The notes under the pieces: generated by a model
The model's database searches: none
Seen by the model: only the letters and a program-made list of their open reading frames with translations
Told to the model about the DNA's origin: nothing
Shown: positions 52,723-61,459 of the stretch, one piece after another
Numbering within the stretch: the stretch's first letter is position 1
Layout of the letters: every line of letters begins with the position of its first letter
Position numbers and translations under genes: made by a program
Assembly (NCBI RefSeq): GCF_011046485.1
Contig: NZ_CP049256.1
Location: 3,534,001-3,598,000 of the forward strand
From: Microbacterium sp. 4R-513
GTDB taxonomy: Bacteria; Actinomycetota; Actinomycetes; Actinomycetales; Microbacteriaceae
Length of the DNA: 64,000 nt
Direction of reading: 5' to 3'

Positions 52723-54600
52723 ATGCCGAGTGACAGCGAGCACGACGGGGCAGGCGCGAACGGGGGCGAGGACGCGCGCATCGGGGCGGACGCCGCTCCG
52801 GATGCGCCTGCGGACGCCCGGACGAGACCTCCGCTGGAGGCGGAACCGCTCGTTGCCGGAGCCGACGAGACGGCGGCGTCCCGGCGCGACTTCCTGAAGT
52901 TCGGCGGCATCGCGGCGGCCGGGCTCATCGTAGGGGGTGGGGTAGGCGCAGCGGCCGGTGCCTCGATCGGTCAGCGCCTCGGCTACCGCGAGGGGGCCGA
53001 GGACTACGGCGCGCTCGCGCCGCGGCACGAGCCGGGCTTCGACCACGTCGTCGTGCTCATGGGCGAGAATCGTTCCTTCGACAACCTCCTCGGCTGGCTC
53101 TACACCCCCGAGACGCTGCCGGAGGGGCAGACGTTCGACGGCCTCGCGTTCGGGGACTACTCGAACGTCGGACCGGACGGATCCCGCGTGGCGGCTCACG
53201 CGTACTCGGGACCGACCGACATCGTCATGGGCGCCCCGAACCCGGACCCCGGCGAGGAGTTCCCGCACGTCAACACCCAGCTCTTCGGAGTCGTGAGCCC
53301 CGCCTCCAACGCGACGAGTCAGGTCGGCGACATGGCGTCGCCCTTCAACGCTCCTCCGCGCGGGAGCGAGGCGACGATGCAGGGGTTCCTCCACGACTAC
53401 GTCAACAACATCACGCGGCTGCGCAAGGGTCTCGCGCCGACGCCGGCCGAGGCATCCCAGATCATGGGCGGGTTCTCCCCCGAGCAGCTCCCCGTCCTCT
53501 CTACTCTCGCGAAGGAGTTCGCCGTCTTCGACGCGTGGTTCGCGGCCGTCCCCTCGCAGACGTACTGCAACCGGTCGTTCTTCCACGCCTCGACGTCGCA
53601 CGGCTTCGTCACCAACAAGCACGACGGCGGCTACGACAAGTGGCTCGACGCCGAGCCCGCCCCGACGATCTTCAACCGGCTCGAAGAGGCCGGCGTCTCG
53701 TGGAAGGTGTACTTCGACGAGATGCAGCTCGTGTCGCTCACGGGCATTATGCACGCGCCCGTGCTCGAGAAGTACTGGCGCACGAAGCGGTTCGCGCACA
53801 TGTCGCAGTTCTACGAGGATGCGCGCAAGGGGGAGCTCCCGGCGTACTCGTTCATCGAGCCCCGGCTCGTCTACAACCACAACGACTTCCACCCGCCGTT
53901 CGGCAAGCTGCGGTCGAGCGACGTGGACGGCGTCGTCGTGATCGACTCGGCGGTCTCCGACGTCCGGGCCGGCGAGAAGCTCGTCGCCGGCATCTACGAC
54001 GCCATCAGGCAGAGCGACAGCCCCAAGGGCTCCAACGCGATGAACACGCTCCTGCTCATCACGTTCGACGAGCACGGCGGGACCTACGACCACGTTCCGC
54101 CGCCCGCGGCCACTCCCCCGCACGTCGACGCGCCGCCCGGCGAGATGGGCTTCGCCTTCGACCGGCTCGGCGTGCGGGTGCCGGCGATCGCCGTCTCGGC
54201 CTACACCCGCGCGGGCACAATCATCCACGACGAGCTGCACCACGGAGCCGTCATCGCGACACTCTCCCGGCTGCACGGTCTGCGGCCGCTGACACGCCGC
54301 GACGCAGGCGCCAACGACCTCTTCCCGATCGTCAACCTCGACAAGCCGCGCGATCCCCGCACGTGGCCGATCGTGCACCCGATGTACGTGCCGCCGAACC
54401 CCGAGGCGGACGAGGTCTCGGAGCTCGACGACGCGCCGCACAAGGACAAGCCCCTCAGCCCTCCCGGGCGCGGGCTCCTCGGGCTCCTCCTCGCGCGCTA
54501 CGGCCAGTCGGACGACAGCACCGAGCCCGAGACGTACGCCGACGCCTACCGGGTCCTCCGAAAGCACGGCCTCGGACTCTTCTACCCGAAGATCGACTGA
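52723..54600 (+). CDS. Tat-exported phosphoesterase (phospholipase C/acid phosphatase family)
   Basis: 625 residues. Twin-arginine signal: a polar Ala/Asp-rich N-terminus of about 50 residues, then SRRDFLKFGG and a hydrophobic GIAAAGLIVGGG core. Phosphoesterase (PF04185-type) domain with VVLMGENRSFDNLLGWL, the metal/active-site Thr/Asn region, FDEHGGTYDHVPPP and SRLHGLRPLTRRDAG. Exported folded by TatA/TatC. Likely hydrolyses phospholipids or phosphomonoesters outside the cell. ATG preceded by TATCCT with 9 bases between. It interrupts the catabolic cluster between TetR and bkd genes. Confidence 0.93.
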   Translation: MPSDSEHDGAGANGGEDARIGADAAPDAPADARTRPPLEAEPLVAGADETAASRRDFLKFGGIAAAGLIVGGGVGAAAGASIGQRLGYREGAEDYGALAPRHEPGFDHVVVLMGENRSFDNLLGWLYTPETLPEGQTFDGLAFGDYSNVGPDGSRVAAHAYSGPTDIVMGAPNPDPGEEFPHVNTQLFGVVSPASNATSQVGDMASPFNAPPRGSEATMQGFLHDYVNNITRLRKGLAPTPAEASQIMGGFSPEQLPVLSTLAKEFAVFDAWFAAVPSQTYCNRSFFHASTSHGFVTNKHDGGYDKWLDAEPAPTIFNRLEEAGVSWKVYFDEMQLVSLTGIMHAPVLEKYWRTKRFAHMSQFYEDARKGELPAYSFIEPRLVYNHNDFHPPFGKLRSSDVDGVVVIDSAVSDVRAGEKLVAGIYDAIRQSDSPKGSNAMNTLLLITFDEHGGTYDHVPPPAATPPHVDAPPGEMGFAFDRLGVRVPAIAVSAYTRAGTIIHDELHHGAVIATLSRLHGLRPLTRRDAGANDLFPIVNLDKPRDPRTWPIVHPMYVPPNPEADEVSELDDAPHKDKPLSPPGRGLLGLLLARYGQSDDSTEPETYADAYRVLRKHGLGLFYPKID

Positions 54601-54617
54601 GCTCGGGTGACGTGATC

Positions 54618-54663
54618 GACGGATGCCTCGGCCGGCGCACCGCGCCGGGCCGAGGCATCCGTC
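54618..54663. terminator. Large bidirectional terminator with GACGGATGCC arms
   Basis: 21-bp stem with one bulged G and a 3-base loop; each arm begins or ends with GACGGATGCC or its complement. It separates the convergent phosphoesterase and E2 genes. Confidence 0.85.
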
Positions 54664-54676
54664 AGTCCCTCTCCCG

Positions 54677-56083
54677 TCAGCGCAGCAGCATGGCCCTTCC
54701 GGGCTCACGGAGGATCGCACCGACGTCGGCCAGGAAGCGCGAACCCTGCTCCCCGTCGACGAGGCGGTGGTCGAACGAGAGCGCCAGGGTCATGACGTCA
54801 CGGAGCGCGATCTCGCCGCGGTGCTCCCACGGCTGGCGACGGACGGCGCCGAGCGCGAGGATGCCCGCCTCCCCCGGATTGAGGATCGGCGTGCCCGCGT
54901 CGACGCCGAAGACGCCGACGTTCGTGATCGAGAAGGTGCCGCCCATCATCTCGGCGGGCGAGGTCTTCCCCGAGCGAGCCGTCTGGGCGAGCTCTCCGAT
55001 CGCGTCCGCCAGCTCGACGAGCGTCATGGCGTCGGCGTCTCGGACGTTCGGCACGACCAGGCCGCGCAGCGTCGCAGCAGCGATGCCCAGGTTCACGTAC
55101 CCGAACTCGACGATCTCGCCGTGCTCCTCGTCCCACCGCGAGTTGAGCTCGGGCGTACGGGCGAGAGCAAGGCACACGGCCTTCGCCGCGACGGCCAGGA
55201 TGCCGATGCGGTGACCCTCGAGCGAGCGGTCGGACTTGAGCGACGCGAGAAGCTCGGTCGTCGCCGTGACGTCGACCGTGAGGAACGTCGTGACGTGCGG
55301 CGCCGTGAAGGCGCTGCGCACCATCGCCTCGGCGGTGTGCTTGCGGACGCCTCGGATCGGGATGCGCCGCTCGCGCTCCCGGCCGGCCGCGAGCGCCGCG
55401 GGCGAGGACGGTGCGGTCTCGACGGGCTCCTCCGCGGCGCTCGTGGGCTGGACCGACGTTCCGACGCGCTCGGCGTACGCCTCGACGTCGCCGCGCGTGA
55501 TGATGCCGCCCTGGCCGGTGGGCTCGACAAGGCCGAGGTCGATCCCCAGATCCTTCGCGAGCTTGCGGACGGGAGGCGTCGACTTGGGCCGCTCGAGCGG
55601 CACGTCGACCGTCTCGGTCGCGTGCAGCACGTCGTGCGGGGCCGCTTCGAGCACGGCGGTGTCGGCGCCGGAACGGGAGACGGATGCCGCGGCCGCCCGG
55701 GCGCGCCGCTGGGGGCGTCCGCTGGACTGCGGCGCCGCGCCGTAGCCGACGAGGTTGGGCTGGGCCTTCTCCTCGGCCTTCTCCTCGACCGGAGCCCCGA
55801 CTGGGGCCTCGGCCGACGGTGCCTTCTCGCTCGTCCCGTTCCCGCCGGGGAGGTCGAAGGCGATCAGCACCGAGCCGACCGCGACGACGTCGCCCGCCTG
55901 GGCGTGGAGCTTGGAGACCACGCCGGCGTGGGGCGAGGGCAGCTCGACGACGGCTTTGGCCGTCTCGACCTCGGCGATCGTCTGGTTGAGGGTGACGGTG
56001 TCGCCTTCGGCGACGAGCCACTGCACGAGCTCGGCCTCGGGAAGACCCTCGCCGAGGTCGGGGAGACGGAACTCCTGGATCAC
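54677..56083 (-). CDS. bkdC: Branched-chain 2-oxoacid dehydrogenase E2 (dihydrolipoyl acyltransferase)
   Basis: 468 residues. One lipoyl domain (residues 1-80; lipoylated Lys43 in EVETAKAVVELPSP), a Pro/Ala/Glu-rich linker, a peripheral-subunit-binding domain (VRKLAKDLGIDLGLVEPTG near 180), and the catalytic core with DHRLVDGEQGS (His/Asp active site) near 440. Transfers acyl groups to CoA. GTG start overlaps the E1-beta stop (GTGA). Single lipoyl domain and neighbours favour branched-chain rather than pyruvate dehydrogenase. Confidence 0.93.
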   Translation of the reverse strand: MIQEFRLPDLGEGLPEAELVQWLVAEGDTVTLNQTIAEVETAKAVVELPSPHAGVVSKLHAQAGDVVAVGSVLIAFDLPGGNGTSEKAPSAEAPVGAPVEEKAEEKAQPNLVGYGAAPQSSGRPQRRARAAAASVSRSGADTAVLEAAPHDVLHATETVDVPLERPKSTPPVRKLAKDLGIDLGLVEPTGQGGIITRGDVEAYAERVGTSVQPTSAAEEPVETAPSSPAALAAGRERERRIPIRGVRKHTAEAMVRSAFTAPHVTTFLTVDVTATTELLASLKSDRSLEGHRIGILAVAAKAVCLALARTPELNSRWDEEHGEIVEFGYVNLGIAAATLRGLVVPNVRDADAMTLVELADAIGELAQTARSGKTSPAEMMGGTFSITNVGVFGVDAGTPILNPGEAGILALGAVRRQPWEHRGEIALRDVMTLALSFDHRLVDGEQGSRFLADVGAILREPGRAMLLR

Positions 56084-57093
56084 GGTTCGATCACCCCGGA
56101 CATGCTGTTCGGCCGGTCGAGCACGCGATCGACACCGTCGAGGATGCGGTCGAGGTCGGGCAGGTGGTGCTTCTCGAGCTTGGCGGGCGGATACGGGATG
56201 TCGTGGCCCGTGATGCGCACGGGGGCGGCCTCGAGGTAGTTGAAGCACTTCTCCGTGACGCTCGCGATGAGCTCCGCCCCGACACCGGCTTCGCGCGCGG
56301 CCTCGTGCGTCACGACGACCCGTCCCGTCTTGCGGACGGACGCCGTCACGGTGCGGTAGTCGACGGGCGAGATCGAGCGGAGATCGATGACCTCGATCGA
56401 GATGCCCTCGTCTTCGGCGGCGGTCGCGGCATCCATCGCCACCGCGACCTGCGAGCCGTACGTGAGGAGCGTGACGTCCGAGCCCTCGCGCGCGATGCGG
56501 GCCAGCCCCATCGGCGGTGCATCGGCGAGATCGGCGCCGAGGTCGACCTCGCCCTTGGAGTGGTACAGCCGCTTGGGCTCGAAGAACACCACCGGGTCGT
56601 CGGAGGCGATCGCCTGACGCAGCATGACGTATGCGTCCTGGGGGTTCGAGACCGCCACGACGCGCAGTCCCGACGTGTGCACGAAGTAGGCCTCGGGCGA
56701 CTCGGAGTGGTGCTCGGCCGCCCCGACGCCGCCCGCCCACGGGATGCGGATCGTGATCGGCATCTTGACGTTGCCGCGCGTGCGGTAGTGCAGCTTCGCG
56801 ACCTGGCAGACGATCTGGTCGAAGGCGGGGTACACGAAGCCGTCGAACTGGATCTCGACGACCGGGCGATACCCGCGGAACGCGAGGCCCACGGCGGTGC
56901 CCATGATCCCCGCCTCCGCGAGGGGCGTGTCCACGACGCGCTGCGCGCCGAACTCGTCGAGAAGTCCGTCGGTGATGCGGAAGACGCCGCCGAGCTTGCC
57001 GATGTCCTCGCCCATGACGAGGACCTTGTCGTCGTCGACCATCGCACGGCGCAGGCCTTCGTTGATGGCCTTGGCCATCGTGAGCTGCGTCAT
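56080..57093 (-). CDS. bkdB: 2-oxoacid dehydrogenase E1 component, beta subunit
   Basis: 337 residues. Transketolase-like pyrimidine-binding domain: LVMGEDIGKLGGVFRITDGL, DTPLAEAGIMGTAVGLAFRGYRPVVEIQ and the C-terminal domain GRVVVTHEAAREAGVGAELIA. Works as alpha2beta2 with the next upstream gene. ATG and upstream stop overlap by 4 bases. Length normal for BkdB/AcoB/PdhB. Confidence 0.94.
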   Translation of the reverse strand: MTQLTMAKAINEGLRRAMVDDDKVLVMGEDIGKLGGVFRITDGLLDEFGAQRVVDTPLAEAGIMGTAVGLAFRGYRPVVEIQFDGFVYPAFDQIVCQVAKLHYRTRGNVKMPITIRIPWAGGVGAAEHHSESPEAYFVHTSGLRVVAVSNPQDAYVMLRQAIASDDPVVFFEPKRLYHSKGEVDLGADLADAPPMGLARIAREGSDVTLLTYGSQVAVAMDAATAAEDEGISIEVIDLRSISPVDYRTVTASVRKTGRVVVTHEAAREAGVGAELIASVTEKCFNYLEAAPVRITGHDIPYPPAKLEKHHLPDLDRILDGVDRVLDRPNSMSGVIEP

Positions 57094-58223
57094 CGCCCGA
57101 CCTCCGCATCTGCCTCGAAGCCGGAGAGGTAGGCGGCGAAGTGCTCGCGCTGCTCGGCGAGCCCCGTGTGCGGCTCTTCGTAGACGTGGTCGAACACGCC
57201 GATCGGCTGGCGCGAGACGGCGCCGAGCGCCGCGGCACGGACAGCGGCGCCCAGACGGTCGGCGTCGGCCGCGACATCCGCCTGGAAGTCATCGCCGAAG
57301 GCGTTCTGCGACCGCAGCAGCGCCTCGACGCGGGCGATGGGGTCGCGGCGCTTCCAGCGTTCGACCTCCTCCTTGTCGCGATAGCGCGTCGGGTCGTCCG
57401 ACGTCGTATGCGGGCCCATGCGATACGTCACGGCCTCGATGAAGGCGGGGCCTTTGCCGCTGCGCGCGTGGTCGAGAGCCCACCGCATCGCCGCGAGGCT
57501 CGCGAGGACGTCGTTGCCGTCGATGCGCATGCTCGGGATGCCGAAGCCCGGCGCACGGCCGGCGATCGGGAACTTGGCCTGCACCGTGACGGGCTCCGAG
57601 ATCGCCCACTGGTTGTTCGTGCACACGAAGACGACGGGGGCGCGGAACGACGAGGCGAAGATCATCGCCTCGTTGACGTCGCCCTGGCTCGAGGCGCCGT
57701 CGCCGAAGTAGGCCGCGGCGACCTGGTCGGTGCCGTCGCGCTGGATGCCCATCGCGTAGCCCACCGCGTGCAGGCTCTGCGCGCCGATGATGATCTGCGG
57801 CGTCGCGGTGTTGATGTCGTAGGGGTTGTACGTCGAGTGCTCCTCGCCGCGCCAGGCGATGACGAAGTCCGCGGGCTTCGCGCCGCGGACGTGCTGGACG
57901 CCGATCTCGCGGTAGCTCGGGAAGGCGAAGTCATCGGCGCGGAAGGCGCGCGCGGTTCCGACCTGGACGCCCTCCTGACCCTGGCACGGCGCCCAGAGGC
58001 CCAGCTGCCCCTGGCGCTGCAGGGCGATGCCCTCGGTGTCGATGCGACGGACCAGCGTCATGTCGCGGTAGAGGCCCTGCAGAGCCGTGACGTCGACATC
58101 GGCGACCCACCGCTCGAGCTCGGGATCGGCGACACGCTCGCCGTCTTCGTTCACGAGACGTGCGACGTCGTCGACATCTGTCGCGAGATCCGTCTGTGGT
58201 GTGAGGGTGTGCATCGTCGTCAT
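57090..58223 (-). CDS. bkdA: 2-oxoacid dehydrogenase E1 component, alpha subunit
   Basis: 377 residues. Thiamine diphosphate motif GDGASSQGDVNEAMIFAS ... NNQWAIS (GDG-x-NN), and loop YRMGPHTTSDDPTRYR. Decarboxylates the 2-oxo acid and passes the acyl group to E2. Head of the bkdA-bkdB-bkdC operon; a GAAGGGATGACGACG start context gives a moderate ribosome-binding site. Divergent Lrp-type regulator lies 168 bases upstream, as for bkd operons in other bacteria. Confidence 0.94.
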   Translation of the reverse strand: MTTMHTLTPQTDLATDVDDVARLVNEDGERVADPELERWVADVDVTALQGLYRDMTLVRRIDTEGIALQRQGQLGLWAPCQGQEGVQVGTARAFRADDFAFPSYREIGVQHVRGAKPADFVIAWRGEEHSTYNPYDINTATPQIIIGAQSLHAVGYAMGIQRDGTDQVAAAYFGDGASSQGDVNEAMIFASSFRAPVVFVCTNNQWAISEPVTVQAKFPIAGRAPGFGIPSMRIDGNDVLASLAAMRWALDHARSGKGPAFIEAVTYRMGPHTTSDDPTRYRDKEEVERWKRRDPIARVEALLRSQNAFGDDFQADVAADADRLGAAVRAAALGAVSRQPIGVFDHVYEEPHTGLAEQREHFAAYLSGFEADAEVGR

Positions 58224-58318
58224 CCCTTCGCGAGTCGACCCGCCCTCGTGAGGCGGTCGTCATCGGAGTGCCGGCATCTTCACCGGACAAGGCCGAGAGT
58301 ACGTCGATCTTGCACCTA

Positions 58319-58345
58319 GCTCAAGCATCACCGATCGCTTTGAGC
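58319..58345. promoter_or_regulatory. Inverted repeat, candidate Lrp/BkdR binding site
   Basis: GCTCAAGC (58319-58326) and GCTTTGAGC (58337-58345) form a near-complementary pair (GCTCAA-GC versus GCTCAAAGC) with 10 bases between them, in the intergenic region of bkdA and the divergent Lrp gene. A TTGACA at 58349-58354 and TAATGT at 58378-58383 lie on the Lrp side; their spacing (23) is too long for a joint promoter, so TAATGT may be a near-leaderless -10. Confidence 0.5.
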
Positions 58346-58391
58346 ATGTTGACAAGGGACGGGTCGAGTCGTCGTGCTAATGTTTCGCACT

Positions 58392-58865
58392 ATGAGCACC
58401 CTCGACCACGTCGATCTCGAGCTACTCGCGGCCCTGTCGGCCGACCCGCGCGCCACGGTCGTCGCGCTCGCCGAGAAGCTCGGGCTCTCGCGCAACACGG
58501 TGCAGGCGCGCATGGGCCGCCTCGAGCGCGCCGGCGTCTTCCTGTCCTACGAGCGGGCCATCTCGTCCGCCGCGCTCGGCTTCCCGATCGAGGCGTTCGT
58601 GAGCGTCATCGTGCGCCAGGCCGATCTTCCGCGCATCGGCCACGACCTCACGGCGATCCCCGAGATCGTGCAGGTGCACGGCCTCAGCGGCCAGGTCGAT
58701 CTGCTCGTGCGCGTCGCATGCCGCGACACCCAGCACCTCTTCGACACGGATGCCCGGATCCTCGCGATCGAGGGCGTCGAGCGCACCGAGACCTCGCTCG
58801 TCATGGGCGAGGTCATCGGCTACCGCGTGGCCCCCCTCATGGAGCTGGCACAGCGGGAGCAGTGA
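58392..58865 (+). CDS. Lrp/AsnC-family regulator, probable BkdR
   Basis: 157 residues. N-terminal HTH (LLAALSADPRATVVALAEKLGLSRNTVQARMGRLERAGV) and C-terminal RAM domain (FVSVIVRQADLPRIGHDLTAIPEIVQVHGLSGQVDLLVRV). Divergent from bkdABC, so likely activates or represses it in response to branched-chain amino or oxo acids. ATG at 58392 preferred: TAATGT is 8 bases upstream. 3' end overlaps the convergent EamA gene by 29 bases. Confidence 0.92.
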   Translation: MSTLDHVDLELLAALSADPRATVVALAEKLGLSRNTVQARMGRLERAGVFLSYERAISSAALGFPIEAFVSVIVRQADLPRIGHDLTAIPEIVQVHGLSGQVDLLVRVACRDTQHLFDTDARILAIEGVERTETSLVMGEVIGYRVAPLMELAQREQ

Positions 58866-59820
58866 GCGGCTCGTCGCGGAGGCCGGCCTCGGCATCCATC
58901 CGCACGAGCACCACCCCCGCGAGGATGAGCGCGCCCCCGAGGAACTGGACCGGTGCGGGCACCTCGCCCAGAAGAAGCCACGCGAACCCGAGGGCGAAGA
59001 GCACTTCGGAGAGTCCGACGAACGACGCCACGCGCGAGCCGATGCGGGGCACGGCCATGACGCCGAAGGCGTAGCCGAGCGTCGTCGCGATGCCGGCGAC
59101 CCAGAAGAGGGGCACGAACCAGGGCAGCGTCGCTCCCCCGAGCACGACCTCGACCGACGGCGTCTGGAACGGAAGGATGCCGCTGGCGCACAGGACGGCC
59201 ATGAGCGCCGCGCCGACGAGCAGTCCCCCGGACGCGAGCGCCAGCGGCGGCAGGTCGTCGCCCGCTCGCTCCGAGATGAGGAAGTAGGCGCCGACGCACA
59301 CCGCGGCGCCGAGGGCGAGGAAGGTGCCCAGCAGGTCGAAGGTCGCACCCGAGATGTCGACGACGAGCACGAGTCCGAGGATGGCGACGACGGAGCCCAC
59401 CATGACGAGCCGCGACGGCGGGCGCCGTGTGCGGACCCAGGCGAGGCCGACGAGCAGCACCGGGGCCAGGTACTGGATCAGCAGCGCGACCGCGACGGGC
59501 ATCCGCTGCATGGCCGCGAAGAAGAGGATCTGACACCCCGCGACGGCGGTCAGGCCGAAGCCCACGATGATGCGCCAGTGCTTGCGGAGGAACGAGCGCT
59601 CCCGGCGGATCGCGATGAGGAGCGCCGGCGCGAGGAGCAGGCCCGAGACGCCCATGCGGACGAGAAGGGCCGCACCGAGCGACCAGCCCGCTTCGAGAAG
59701 CGGCTTGATCATCGGTCCGCTCGACGAGAAGGCGAGTGCCGACGTGACGGCCATGACGAGACCGACAGTGCGCACGCGGCGCGACGAGGCGACATGGGGC
59801 AGAGTGAGAGTCGCGGTCAT
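58837..59820 (-). CDS. EamA/DMT-superfamily transporter
   Basis: 327 residues, ten membrane helices in two EamA repeats; conserved AFSSSGPMIKPLLEAGWS in helix 1-2 and SEVLFALGFAWLLLGEVPAPVQFLGGALILAGVVLV in the last pair (long match described by family, not quoted as motif). Typical of amino acid or metabolite exporters. Position beside bkd and Lrp genes invites a branched-chain amino acid role, but that is inference. Divergent CGNR gene 70 bases away. Confidence 0.9.
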   Translation of the reverse strand: MTATLTLPHVASSRRVRTVGLVMAVTSALAFSSSGPMIKPLLEAGWSLGAALLVRMGVSGLLLAPALLIAIRRERSFLRKHWRIIVGFGLTAVAGCQILFFAAMQRMPVAVALLIQYLAPVLLVGLAWVRTRRPPSRLVMVGSVVAILGLVLVVDISGATFDLLGTFLALGAAVCVGAYFLISERAGDDLPPLALASGGLLVGAALMAVLCASGILPFQTPSVEVVLGGATLPWFVPLFWVAGIATTLGYAFGVMAVPRIGSRVASFVGLSEVLFALGFAWLLLGEVPAPVQFLGGALILAGVVLVRMDAEAGLRDEPLTAPAVPAP

Positions 59821-59890
59821 CGCAGGGGCCTGTCAGGAGCGTCGGAGGTTACACTGGTGACAATAGCCGCCGGAGGAGTCAGGAGTCAAT

Positions 59891-60445
59891 GTGGTTTTCA
59901 CTAATGACACCCGTCTGTCTCTCGCCGCGGTCGTGAATCTCGTCAACACCCTGCCCGGTCACGACGATCCCGACCGTCTCGAGACCCTCGCCGACTTCGA
60001 CGATTTCCTCGCCGCGAACCCGTTCACGGGTCGCATCGACCGCACCCGCGCCACGGTCGACGAGCTGCGCGCCGCACGCGGCCGTCTCCGCCGGCTCTGG
60101 GACGTCGACCGGGTCGGAGCGGTTCCGATCGTGAACGAGATGCTCCGCGACAGCGGCGCACTCCCCCAGCTGGTCATCCACGACTCGTACGACTGGCACA
60201 TCCACGCGACGTCCGACGATGCCCCATTGTCGACCCGCATCCTCGCAGAGGCGGCGATGGCCTTCGTCGACGTCATCCGCTCCGACGAGTACGACCGGAT
60301 CCGCGTGTGCTCCGCCGACGACTGCGAGTCCGTCTACGTCGACTACTCCCGCAACGGATCGAAGCGCTACTGCGACACCGGGAACTGCGGCAACCGCATG
60401 AACGTCATCGCCTACCGGGCCCGGAAGGCGCGAGAAACCGCCTGA
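59891..60445 (+). CDS. CGNR zinc-finger (ABATE-type) regulator
   Basis: 184 residues. N-terminal ABATE-like helical domain (NDTRLSLAAVVNLVNTL to about residue 130) and a C-terminal CGNR finger: VCSADDCESVYVDYSRN, then YCDTGNCGNRMNVIAYR. The literal CGNR is present. This family acts as transcription factors in actinobacteria. GTG start with AGGAG 5 bases upstream. 3' end overlaps the convergent hydrolase gene by 41 bases. It may control the divergent EamA carrier. Confidence 0.9.
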   Translation: MVFTNDTRLSLAAVVNLVNTLPGHDDPDRLETLADFDDFLAANPFTGRIDRTRATVDELRAARGRLRRLWDVDRVGAVPIVNEMLRDSGALPQLVIHDSYDWHIHATSDDAPLSTRILAEAAMAFVDVIRSDEYDRIRVCSADDCESVYVDYSRNGSKRYCDTGNCGNRMNVIAYRARKARETA

Positions 60446-61304
60446 TCGCCGCCGCCGCGGGCTCGGGCGTCTCGTAGTGGATGAGATGCCCGACCTCGGG
60501 GATCTCGACGAGCTCTGCGGACGGGAAGAGCGTCACCAGCGTTCGCTCGGCCTCGATCGGCGTGATGTCGTCCTTCTGAGCCGCCACGAGCAGCGTCGGC
60601 TGGGCGATGCGGGGGGCGAACTCGCGCACGTCGTGCGAGACGGATGCGACGAACGCATCGTGCAGAACATCGCGATCCGCGAAGCGCGAGAAGTACGTGT
60701 CGTGCTGGTCGTGGATGAACCGGCGCAGGTGGGGGTCGTGGGTCTTGGCCATCGAGACGCTCATGGCCCGGACGATGAGACCGTTGCGAAGGAGCGCCTC
60801 GCCGATCGCCGCCGGGAGCTTCGCGCCTGCCGAGTAATAGAAGACCGCGAGACGGGTCAGGATGCCTCGGGGCCCCTCGAGCGCGGGCGCCCCGATCGGG
60901 TTGACGAGCACGACGCGCGGGGTCTGGAGCCCCGCGGCGACCGCCGCCGAGACGACGATAGACCCGAACGAGTGGCCGAGGATGACCGCGCCGGGCGCGA
61001 CGTCGGCGACGAACGCCGTCAGCCACTCGGCGTAGGCGTCGAGGTCGTGCCGGCGGTCCGGCAGCGGCGGCGTCTCGCCGAAACCCGGCAGGTCGGGCGA
61101 GACGATCCGGTACTCGGGCAGATGGGCGACGACGGGCTCGAGGCCGTGGTGCTCGCCGCGGAAGCCGTGCACCGCGACGAGGGTCGTCTCGGCATCCGCC
61201 GGGCCGTACGTCCAGTACGCCGTCGTGCCTCCGAGAAGCTCGGCTTCGCGTCGTACGACGGGGATGCCGGCGAGGAGCGACGAGTACGGGCTGGCGACGG
61301 TCAC
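60405..61304 (-). CDS. Alpha/beta hydrolase
   Basis: 299 residues. HGF oxyanion motif in LVAVHGFRGEHHG, nucleophile elbow VILGHSFGS (Ser about residue 112), Asp in AAQKDDITP and His in EVGHLIHYE complete the triad. No signal peptide. Substrate unknown. GTG start with TAGACT 6 bases upstream. Confidence 0.91.
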   Translation of the reverse strand: MTVASPYSSLLAGIPVVRREAELLGGTTAYWTYGPADAETTLVAVHGFRGEHHGLEPVVAHLPEYRIVSPDLPGFGETPPLPDRRHDLDAYAEWLTAFVADVAPGAVILGHSFGSIVVSAAVAAGLQTPRVVLVNPIGAPALEGPRGILTRLAVFYYSAGAKLPAAIGEALLRNGLIVRAMSVSMAKTHDPHLRRFIHDQHDTYFSRFADRDVLHDAFVASVSHDVREFAPRIAQPTLLVAAQKDDITPIEAERTLVTLFPSAELVEIPEVGHLIHYETPEPAAAAIRRFLAPSGPGRR

Positions 61305-61310
61305 TGTTCG

Positions 61311-61316
61311 AGTCTA
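61311..61316 (-). promoter_or_regulatory. Leaderless -10 box of the alpha/beta hydrolase gene
   Basis: TAGACT on the minus strand ends 6 bases before GTG 61304. Confidence 0.55.
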
Positions 61317-61446
61317 CGGACGGGCGGTGCGGATGCCGTCCGCACGACGTGCTGACGACACGCCGACGGGCCGAGGCATCCGTCCCGCGTGTCGGCGTCC
61401 GGTCGTGCGGAAGGCGCGCCTGCGGGGCGATGTCGGAGGCGACTCA

Positions 61447-61452
61447 TACCGT
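61447..61452 (+). promoter_or_regulatory. Leaderless -10 box of the exonuclease gene
   Basis: TACCGT ends 7 bases before ATG 61460. Confidence 0.4.
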
Positions 61453-61459
61453 GGGCGGC

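Noticed and set aside
52690..54720. 676-codon open frame antisense to the phosphoesterase
   Set aside because: Shadow of a well supported gene, with low-complexity residues and no start signal.
61350..61402. Repeated CGCCGAC/GTCGGCG around 61355-61400 as a terminator
   Set aside because: Short, uneven pairing with a long loop; no supporting gene end.
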